From assembly GCF_026914265.1 (NCBI RefSeq), contig NC_069122.1:41133125-41197124 (forward strand): DNA of 64,000 bases, given 5' to 3'. Made by a program: the position numbers and the translations under genes. The stretch's first letter is position 1; every line of letters starts with the position of its first letter. Of this stretch, positions 10,529-22,500 are shown piece by piece. The stretch is from Mya arenaria (Eukaryota > Mollusca > Bivalvia > Myida > Myidae). The notes beneath the pieces are model-generated. The model saw only the letters and a program-made list of their open reading frames with translations. It made no database searches and was not told where the DNA came from.

Positions 10529-13500
10529 GTAACCGAATTATTTGCACTCGAATCAGATTTAAAAATAAATTTATTTCTGACAGAAAACAATGTTCACTGT
10601 TTTCAAAGCAAACCTATTGTGTCTATACTGTCATATGTTTATTTATTGACTTCCTCAAAGAATGTACAGTTGTCTTTTTCGTCTCCATCTCCCGAAACAG
10701 AGTTAAGGGCCACAACACAAAAGTGGGTGGGGAAGGTCAAAAACTAAAACGTTTTAAAAGTTCATATTTAATTACATTTTGATGAACGATCTTTTTTTGG
10801 AGTGAAACATTATTCTTGGTAACATATTTTTGGGTAGTAAGGAGTTAAACGAATATTACAAAAGAAGATTTAATCAAATTTTGGATAAAAAGGCATTCAC
10901 ATTATTTCGGAAAAAGTTTGTCGATATCATTACTTTGTTTTTATGTCAAAATGCCCCTGACTACTTATTCAACACTGTCTTAAGAGTATTTGGTGATAAC
11001 ATGTGAAATAAAAAAAGTGATTCAGAAAAATAATGAAAAATTGTGGATGAAATTTATTTCCGGGTTACAAAAATGCAAATATCTTTTCTAAAATAGCTGC
11101 AATCAACACAAAGCCCTTAGACATTTTTGATTGGGCAGTTCCCATAAGTTTCACTCATAAACATATTTTTTTTGTATTATGACATTTCCGGGAAAACGTA
11201 AATGCTTTTAGATTGGAAATCTGATGAAAAATTGTTTCGTAAAAAATGCTCAACTTCTACTTACAGCTTTTTATGTTGCAACAGATATATGAATCATGCT
11301 TGTAAAATATTGAACCTCAAAATTAAAATAGAAATGGATAATAATAATTGTTTTAAACACTTTTAATTTTGGTCCTTCGGTCGACTTTGCCATCGCTGTT
11401 GACCCATAACATATACTGGTATATTTGAATGATTATATATCACGTTTTCTTTATTACCAAAGGAAGAAAAGAACCACGTGCTACCTCGAGCTGTTCTGGC
11501 GCTAAGCTCCCTTCCCCTCGTGCAGTAAGCTCGCGCGTGCACACGGCGGACGCTACCACCATGGAGACGGAGCGACGCGTGACATACATGATAACTGTGC
11601 TAGGACAGTTCCTCGCCCACGACTTTACTCTAACACGCTTTTTTGAGCGTTCAGATGGGAATTCTCTTGAATGCTGTCTCGAGGATAGCTCTAAGTACAT
11701 ATCCACCCCCACCCCGCACCCCACGAAATATATTGTTTTTAAAGTGAGTTGTACAAGAAGCTGAGGCAAGGCTCATTTCAAAGCATAAATGCATACTATA
11801 ATTTAGTGCTGGCTCGATAAATCGATTTGCACTGATGTTTTTACTTCAAATTCGGTCCGGTTATCGTAATTTTTGCACATCGGTTCAAAGGGAAACAACT
11901 CCGTAAATTCACTATTAGTACGAATATTCAAAAAATATAGCTCTACATAAATTAAAACGGTATCAAGACCATTTGCAATATTTGTAAGGCAGAAGTATGT
12001 AGTTCTGGCAGTACTTCAAACATGTCTACTCATCTAAGACGACACCATAAGATCGACATGTTGGCAACAACACTCCCAACTCCAATGTCAGTAAAAATCG
12101 TTGACCCATCCCCCCCACCAAGGTATGCTGTAGCGTCGGGAGGTAGAATTATATGACTTAACGTGCTGACAGACCGGTATAATTTTGAATTTTTTAAAAC
12201 TCGTTTTTTCAAAAATTAATTTACATGACGGCATTGCACAATAAGTCACTGATGACAAAGACAAAAGTTCATTTTACCAGAACGGCAACGGAATTGTCCA
12301 GGCAAATTTCATTAATTGCATGCTCATTAGACAATGGTTTTATAACTGTCTACAACAATACGTCAATTTAACATAACCATTCTGGATGGTTATGTATAGG
12401 TTTAATTAAGACTTGTTAGTTAATACATTCACAGTTTAAATACCCCTTTTCTGTTTATAATTTGATACTAAAAATATTTTGTTGTTTCGTGTAACAAAAC
12501 TACAATCTTTGTTGGTGATTTCTGTTTACATGTTTTAAGTTTTTACTGAAATAAAAAGTGATTAAACTGTTTAATCAGACCATTTTGTACTACTAGTATA
12601 ACTATTGCTGTATCGTATCGACAATACGTATCGCGTATCGCCACCTCCACATTGCAATACGTATCGTACAATTCTGAGCAATACCCAGCCAAACAGAAGC
12701 TTTTATCCACATTTATAAACCTTTTTACTTGTCATATACAAATGTAAACATATTCCAGAGGCAATATTTAGAAATTTAAAATGCATCCAGCATATGAAAA
12801 AAGCATTCCCGGTTTTAGTGAGACTACGCCATTGACTGCAATGGCAGCATGTACAACAATGTCAAAGCCTTCTGAGGCCACAGAAATACCACGGGTGCCT
12901 TAGGGAAGGCTTAAGGCGGCCCTACGGTATCCGTACGGTGGATTTTGTTGCACACCCTGTGGGCAATTCGGATCCCTCGCAAGTAGGAGTCTGTAAATGG
13001 CCTCATTGCATGGAAATTGCAAGATGTTCAGCCTAATGCACACAAGGGGGGGGGGGGGGCGACGTGGTTACAATTGACTGGTGCATTATACCCCATGCAA
13101 GTAGGCGACCCTTTTTCATACATCGCAACACACCTAGGTCTTTTTATTCGTAGGATATTTGGAATTTTAGATCCTCGTGCAAATCGACGCACTAAACGCT
13201 CAAGGTCTCTCTATATGTCTCAAAACCCTGTACCAGACGGCGACCCCTGCTCATGCATAAAACACGTCAGGTTATTGCATCTTTGTTTCTGTTCAGGCAA
13301 GCATTTGTCAAGATCCTCGAGCAAAACACGAGCCGTTCTCGTTATCAGTCGTCTAGAGCAGAACGTTATAGAATATTGTTGTAAACACCTTTTTGATATT
13401 AATGTTTGCCCTACATTGTCAGCCACCCAGGCGCGCTAGATTTTTAAAATGTTTAGTTTCTTATTTGTGAAGTTTCTTTACTTATTGGTGAAGACGACAC

Positions 13501-16500
13501 ATCATGATTAAGAAAGTTGCTGTAACTGCGCATGCGCATGTAACCACGCCTACTGTTTGCATATGCAAAGACGCAATTTCAGTGTCAACGCTGATTTAAA
13601 TGACGTGACATTATCTTCCATTGACTGACAGGTCATTTTGACAGGCGCTCTGCTTAGATTTAAAGCTGATGCAATTTGGGAGGTCGGTTAGAATTTATTA
13701 AGTAATAACAGTAACTTAAGTAATTTCCTCGTGAATAAGAAACCACGGTCTCTTCACTGCGCTCCGCTTCCTTAGGTTACTTATTCACGAAAAAAATACT
13801 TAATAAACTCTAACCTATACAAGGAAATACAAAATGTATGAACCCTAGGTTTCTTTCAGTCCTGAATGTATCCAGATCCCTGTGTCAGAAGATGACCCAT
13901 TCTTCGACGTCGACTGCTTGGGATTACCAAGATCCGTCGCACTCACAGACTGCTGTGGTGGGTAACTCTTTACGTTAACTCAATTTGTTAGAATAACTAT
14001 TAAATCAAACGACACAAATGGAAATAAGCAAGATGCAAGATACAGAATCTTCATTTAAAGTCAGGTATATGATAATAAGAAACACTTGCTCAATTCGCTA
14101 TTTTCCGACATACCTCTAGAAGGTAATCCATCCATTATTAAATCAAAATATTTCAACTGATAAAAGTTGCATTTTAAAGTCATATATTGTTAAGTTTAAA
14201 ATTATTTAAAGTTTTCATCGAAATATCTGTAGCTCACACGTAGTGCTAAAGATGAGCCTTTCCCATCGCCAATATTCCGTCGTCCGTCCATCGTCCTTCC
14301 GTCGTCCATTGATAATTTCTTCAAACGAAATCTCCTCCTGAACCACAATGGGATGTTCCTTGGCTAGGGCCCTTTTGAAACTATTCAAGAAAGTAAATCC
14401 CATGCAAAACGCTGGTTGTTATGGAAACTGGAACGAATAACAACACTTCAAACATCTTAATGACAAAAACCATGAGGCAGGCATAGAGCTTAAATACTTG
14501 GTGTGTTTCATTGTCTAGTAGTACGAGATTGTTAAAATAATGTTCCTGGGGTCAAAACTGGTCCCGCCCCGGGGTCACAATACTTATAAAGGGAAATCGT
14601 TAAAAATCTTCTATTCTGAACCCACAGACCTTTAATCTTTGTATGTATCATCGTACAGTAGTCCTCCAAAATGGGTGTTCAAATTATGCCCATGTGGACA
14701 AAACAGGCCACACCCTTGTGATCATAAGATTCCTATAGACATATATCGAAATATACCGTGTTTTCTGCACCGTCCTTTCACATTAAACACGGTATCCTTC
14801 ATAAGAACCACTGTTTCGACATTTATTCACCCTTTTTGGTATATTAAAACAATTGTATCAACTGTGGAAAATCATTTTGGGAGTAAGAGTGCATCTTTAA
14901 AGATGTATCATATAAATCTTATGTCTGCTATGTATTGATTTTGAATACAAGTGTCACTTTAAACTGCAGGTGTCCGCCAGCCAGTGAACTCTCAGACCGC
15001 ATATTTGGATCTCTCTGTTACATACGGTTCGAGTAAGAAGGAAAACAAAATACTCCGAGAGCTACGAGGAGGTAAATTGTTGTCTCCTGGGTACTGCTTC
15101 AATACAGATCTATATAGATTTAAGTCGTAAATTAGAATGCTCTTAATGTCTTTGTTTTATTATCTTGATTTTGTGCGAACTAAGCTTTAACCAACATTTA
15201 AAACGAACATGAGATTAAAGCTGCACTCTCACAGATACATCAGTTTTACAACTTTTTTTTATGTTTTTGTCTTGAAAAGAACATTGTTTTTGCGTAAATA
15301 TCTCGAAATTATTGTTTCATGGCAGTAACAGTTTAAGAATGTTGCATAACAGATCAATTTTTGAACTAAAATATTAAAATCTGCAATCAAATTTTTTGTC
15401 AGCAGTCTTATATAACTGGTTTCCATGGATTTTCAAAACGTCCAATCTTTGAGAGTGCAGCTTTAACGGATGGTAACGCATGAAGCGAAGCAATACATAA
15501 CAAAGACCGTATGACTTACGGCGTACATGCTATCGAAAGATAGGGAGCCATAAATAATTCAGAGACGGTAAGCATGCAAATATTTCTTTGATGATTCAAA
15601 ATTGGGCGGTCTATAATAAGACATTGACTGTGTCCGATATCGAAGTATATTTATAAATTATGGAAACTTGAATTATATGGTTCCCGCACAAAAAGGAAAG
15701 AAATACATTAATATTTCAAGGTTTGATGAAGATGAATGGACAACGCCTGCCCGCGGACATTGACGACACAGCGTGTGAGCTCAACAAGACCTTCGACCCG
15801 AACACCTTCTACTGCCTAAAAGCTGGTCTGTAATTAAGTTATTGTTTTTGAAAGTTTCACTTGAAGGGACTCGCTCATTTTTTTGTCATACATGAGTTAT
15901 TCCGGTAATGCATCTGAAAACATTTATTTTATTTTTAATTATTTTACAATTTTATGCCGAAATTGCAGAACTAAAGTAAAAACAATATTCAGATTTCAAT
16001 TGGGAGAGAACACACGCCGGAACTTTCAAGCTAAAATATATTATCATTCGTTTGAGTATTCCAGCTGTCAGTACCTTAGTTTTAACACTCCTAATGATTT
16101 GTCACACTTTATTTCGTATGTTTTTCGTGTGCATTATACAAAACATGAGCGATTCCTTTCACACTCAGCACACAGTCATACAGTTTAGGGACCACTAATT
16201 CAAGTTTTTAAATCCTCCACTACTAAAAATAGAATGTTGACGGGCCACATATATGTATTTCAACGCTGACAGAGCTAGGATTGTCCATCAAAACCATACA
16301 TAGCCATACTCCTTAGCCTTTTACATTTCCAAAAATGGCAAACAATCTATAAGTTATCTAATCATTTTCATCTCAAAACCTGCAGAAAATCCAAATCAGG
16401 TCCTTGTTGCCATGCATATGCACACATGCCGGTGTTTCCCGCGCTAAATATAGATTGTGTTCCCCAGCCTAAATAAAGATGGCGTTTCCCGGTCTAAAAA

Positions 16501-19500
16501 TAGATAGTGTTCCCCAGTCTAAATATAGATATCGATGTGTCAACAGTAATTCACACAGTTTCCTCCCCAAGATCCAGCGATTTATAAACCACATGACACT
16601 GGTATGATATATGTCTTTGCACTTTTTAGACTGGGGGAATTTCCAAGTATTAAGTAATGACCACTAGTGTCCAAAGTGATTTTGTGGTTTTGTGAGTCTA
16701 AATAAAATTATACCCAGTGGTTTTAGTATATACACGGTTTGCTTTTTTTCATAAAAATGTTTATTTTATGTATACCAACGATCACCAGCACAGCAATAAA
16801 GAAATAGTTGGTGTTTATACTCGCATCACTACCGTATCAGTTCTTATTGTGGACCACTATCGTAAGGATTCTTATTGTTGACCACTACCGTTACGGTTCT
16901 CATTGCGGACTACTACCGTAAGGATTCTAATTGTGGACCACTTCCGTAACGGTTCTTATTGTGGACAACTACCGTAACGGTTCCTATTGTGGACAACTAC
17001 CGTAACGATGCTTATTGTTGCCTATTACCGTAACAGTTCTTATTATTGCCCATTACCGTAACGGTTCTTATTGTTGGCCATTACCGTAACAGTTCTTATT
17101 GTTGGCCATTACCGTCACGAGTCTTATTGTGGACAACTACCGTTACGGTTCTTATTGTTGACAACTACCGTAACGGTTCTTATTGTTGACAACTACCGTA
17201 ACGGTTCTTATTGTTGACAACTACCGTAACGGTTCTTATTGTTGACAACTACCGTAACGGTTCTTATTGTGGACAACTACCGTTACGGTTCTTATTGTTG
17301 ACAACTACCGTAACGGTTCTTATTGTTGACAACTACCGTAAAGGTTCTTATTGTTGGCCATTACCGTAATGGTTCTTATTGTTGACCATTGCCGTAACGA
17401 GTCTTATTGTGGACCACTTCCGTAATGGTTCTTATTGTGGACAACTACCGTAACGGTTCTTTTTGTTGGCCATTACCTTAATGTTTCTTATTGTTGGCCA
17501 TTACCGTTACGGTTTTTATTGTTGACCACTACCGTAACGGTTCTTTTTGTGGACAACTACCGTAACGGTTCCTATTGTGGACAACTACCGTAACGATGCT
17601 TATTGTTGCCTATTACCGTAACAGTTCTTATTATTGCCCATTACCGTAACGGTTCTTATTGTTGGCCATTACCATAACAGTTCTTATTGTTGGCCATTAC
17701 CGTTACGAGTCTTATTGTGGACCACTACCATTACGGTTCTTATTCTGGACAACTACCGTTACGGTTCATATTGTTGACAACTACCGTAACGGTTCTTATT
17801 GTTGACAACTACCGTAACGGTTCTTATTGTTGACAACTACCGTAACGGTTCTTATTGTGGACAACTAACGTTACGGTTCTTATTGTTGACAACTACCGTA
17901 ACGGTTCTTATTGTTGACAACTACCGTAAAGGTTCTAATTGTTGGCCATTACCGCAATGGTTCTTATTGTTGACCATTGCCGTAACGAGTCTTATTGTGG
18001 ACCACTTCCGTAATGGTTCTTATTGTGGACAACTACCGTAACGGTTCTTTTTGTTGGCCATTACCTTAATGTTTCTTATTGTTGGCCATTACCGTTACGG
18101 TTCTTATTGTTGATCACTACCGTAACGGTTCTTTTTGTGGACAACTACCGTAACGGTTCTTATTGTTGGCCATTACCGTAACGAGTCTTATTGTGGACCA
18201 CTACCGTTACGGTTCTAATTGTGGACAACTACCGCAACGGTTCTTTTTGTGGACAACTACCGTAACGGTTTTTATTGTTGGCGATTACCGTTACGGTTCT
18301 TATTGTGGACAACTACCGTTACTGTTCTTATTGTGGACAACTACCGTAATGGTTCTTATTGTGGACAACTACCGTTACTGTTCTTATTGTGGACAACTAC
18401 CGTTACGGTTCTTATTGTGGACAACTACCGTAATGGTTCTTATTGTGGACAACTACCGTAAAGGTTCTTATTTTTGGCCATTACCGTAATGGTTCTTATT
18501 GTTGGCCTTGCCGTAACGAGTCTTATTGTGGACCACTACCGTTACGGTTCTTATTGTTGGCCACTTCCGTAATGGTTCTTATTGTGGACAACTACCGTAA
18601 CGGTTCTTTTTGTGGACAACTACTGTAACGGTTTTTATTGTGGACCACTACCGTAACAGTTCTTTTTGTGGACAACTACCGTAATGGTTCTTATTGTGGA
18701 CCACTACCGTAACGGTTCTTTTTGTGGACAACTACCGTAACGGTTCTTATTTTTGGCCATTGCCTTAACGAAGCTTATTGTGGACCACTACCGTAACGGT
18801 TCTTTTTGTTGGCCATGACCGTAACGGTTCTTATTGTTGGCTATTACCGTAACAGTTCTTATTGTTGGCCATTACCGTTACGGTTCTTATTGTGGACAAC
18901 TACCGTAACGCTTATTATTGTGGACAACTACCGTAATGGTTCTTATTGGTGATACTTACCGTAACGAGTCTTATTGTTGACCACTACCGTAACGTTTCTT
19001 ATTGTGAACCACTACCGTAACGTTTCTTATTGTGGACAACTTCCGTAAGTATTCTTATTGCTGACAACTACCCTAACGGTGAACGTCTGGCTGGAAAGCA
19101 TATATGTGTCTGTAAACATCCTTGAATAATTCCAAGCACCAAGGAATACCGACTTATCTCCGACCAGTTCAATGTTTGTATGTTTGTTCAATTACAACGG
19201 AGCGTGGGAGGGAAATCAGTTATTGACGCTGCTTTTCTTCGTTCGGAATATATTTGGTTACCTTACTCTTCAAACCTTAGGCATTTTGATTAATTTAAAA
19301 GTTATACGGCAAAAAAGCAAGACATTTACATTTCAGGCGATCTCAGGGTGAACGAGGTACCTTCACTCTCCAGCATGCAAACGCTGTTTGCGCACGCGCA
19401 CAACGACATCGCTTCCGGTCTTCAACTCGTCAACCCGCATTGGCACGACGAGCGTCTCTTCCAGGTTGTTTTACACTATCCTCTGAAACTGCACTAATAG

Positions 19501-22500
19501 CTTTCCCTTCAAGGGCGACAAGCCGCCTGTTTAATATCCGGTCGCGTCATACCAAAGACTTAAAAACGGTACCGTACATGTATTTCCCTTAACCGCGGCA
19601 TGTCATTTAAAAGGTAGCAAAAAGCTCATCGAGTTGATTTTATCTGTTTCCCAAAGGTGATGTGAGGGACAAAATACTTTACTTGCATGCCTTTTATGAA
19701 TTTCTGATATGAACTGCTGCTATTTCCTTTAGTGTCATCATTAAAGGGACTAGACACCAGATGGTCCAAGCATCGGAAAAAAACAGTATTTCCTCACCGC
19801 AATCCTAGAAGTGTCAATGCGAGCTACAAGGAGGCCGATTAAACATCATTTAACATAATTAAAAGAATATACGCAACAATTATGTTGCGGTTTTATCTGA
19901 GTTGGCCCGTTTTAAAACAGCGCATTATGGTTTCCCAATTAAAATCATATCCGTTTATGAGTAGAGATAAATATACCGACGCTGTTTTTAAACTTACTGG
20001 GAGTTACGTGGATTTTTATAATAAAAACGTCAATTTATTATGTTAGGATGAATCAAGAAAACACCTTTATTGGATCTAATGTACCAGTCAATTGTAACCA
20101 CGCCCCCCCAAGGTCCGGGGAATTGCGGGGACTTTGACTTTCGGTCCAGCCAAGCCCGGGTAAATTCCCCGCCCTGCGTAGCACAACCTGATGGTAACCC
20201 GCTATATTTTGCGCGAAGACAAAACCACCGCAATGACCCGGCACTGCGGGGCAACCTGGAAGGTAAATTACGGCCCATTTACCTGCTATCCCGGTAGGTT
20301 TAGGGTGGTTATAATCGACTGGTGCATAAATACGAGGTAATGATTGTACACATGTATTTGAATATGACGCACAGAATTTGTAATTATATTTTATGAACTT
20401 AATATGAAGTATGCCTATATTTAGACATGACGTTTTGTTTATATGTATAATCAGCCAATCGTATAATAGCAGTTAATTCTTTGAATCATAATGTTATTGA
20501 TTGGCCAATATTTATACAACAAATACTACTGACCAATCAAATCATTTACATGTGCAAACTATCCAAAAGGTATGGATAAATAGGGTGTCAAGGTAATATA
20601 CAATGTTTTGTAGGAGGCTCGGAGGATTTTAGTGGCTATCTGGCAGAACATCGTGTATGGAGAATACCTTCCAATTTTGCTTGGAGAACGGACAGTTAAA
20701 AAAATAAACATAAACATAAGGGTAAGCATTCAAACACAAACCGTAGTGATCTTCTAAGCTATGTGAATACTGCTAGAAAGTAAATGTGTGCGGAGGATGA
20801 AACGTACTGACTCAAATAACTCCCAAAACCTGTTTCTCATTAAGGTTTTAGACGCAATGATTATGTAACAAATGCTCTATATACATGTACGTACATTTTT
20901 TTAGTGTTAGTCACCTGGCTACAAGGCCACCTATGAATCTTGTAAGGACGCCACTGCCATCAACTCGGTGGCCGCTACCGCTCATCGTAAGTGTCATAAC
21001 GTACAGTCTTTACATGTAGCCACATGGCTACAAAGCCACCTATGACTGTTACACGAACGCCGACGCCATCAACTCGGTGGCCGCTGCCGCTCACCGTAAG
21101 TGTCATAACGTAAAGTCTTTACTTGTAGCCACATGGCTACAAGGACACCTATGACTGTTGCACGGACGCCACTGCCATAAACCTGGTGCCCGCTGCCGCT
21201 CACTGTTATTGTAATAGCGTGCACTCTTTTTTATAGCCACATGGCTACAAGGACACCTATGACTGTTGCACGAACGCCACTGCCATAAACTCGGTGGCCG
21301 TCGCCGCACACCGTTGTTGTCATAACGTACATTCTTTACTTCTAGCAACATGGCTACAAAGCCACCTATGACTGTTACACGGACGCTGACGTCATCAACT
21401 CGGTGGCCGCCGCCGCTCACTGTTATTGTAATACCGTGCACTCTTTTTTTTATAGCCAGATGGCTACAAGGACACCTATGACTGTAACACAGACGCCACC
21501 GTCATCAACTCGGTGGCCGCTGCCGCTCACCGTTACGGTCACAGCAACGTAAACAGGTTTACGGGACAGATGGACGAGGACTTCAAACTTATGTACCTAG
21601 ACAACCTTGAACATAACTTCTTTAAACCGAACGCAATCCTCTCGAATCGAAGCGATGGTTACAACAATATTCTTCGATGGGCGACAGCTGAGAAATGTCC
21701 AATGCTTGACAGGTGAGTTGAATAGTTTTATAATGGTCTTTGTTGCATTCTATATTCTTTATATATTGCGCCGGCAACCGCAATCTTCTACGTTGGTCGA
21801 TTGGTAAAAAGTGTCCGTTGGTTGGTGAATGGGACATGGATAAAGTGTTGTTCTATTTATAGATATCAATGGACGGGTCTTCATACAACATCTTAAGTCA
21901 TTTTCTGCCTTCAGATATTTTCTAACTAAAGTCATTTTTAGAAGTAAAGTATCTCACTTATCATATATTTTATAACTTATAGCTATCTGAAATACTGAGT
22001 TAAAGTAAGATGACATGAAGTAACATTTTAATGATTAAGAATGGGTGGAGTGAGAGTTGCGAACGAACCTTTCTTAATTATTTAAATTTCTTCATGTTAT
22101 TTAATTGTCTTAGAATACAACCCCAATTGCTGACGCAAAATCTGAGGCAGTGATTTTGTATTGGATGAGTGATCAACAGTAGGGGGCCCATTAAATACCC
22201 AAGAAAGTTGAAATTATTGGTTTAAACATATTTAATCTTTAAAATAAACATACACAAGTATGCAAGGTCATTTATACAATATCATCATGTGGGATAGTAC
22301 TGGAAGATGGTAAACAACTTATGAAGGGCCATTCCACATAACATATTCTTAAAGGGGCTGTACTCCGTATGATAAAATAGCATAAAAAGAAGAAAATGGT
22401 CGAAAACTGACATAAACTGGGCATCGATGTGTACAATGCATTGAACTTACTAACTGAATTACCACATAGTTTACAATTTATCTAAGTTTAGCAATTATTT

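Noticed and set aside
14215-14403. 62-codon minus-strand frame in intron 3
   Set aside because: Looks like part of a dispersed non-coding repeat (CGTCGTCC words and a TTTCTTCAAACG-type segment); no domain recognised.
17799-18628. Frames of 60-108 codons in intron 5
   Set aside because: Artefacts of the 28-bp minisatellite.
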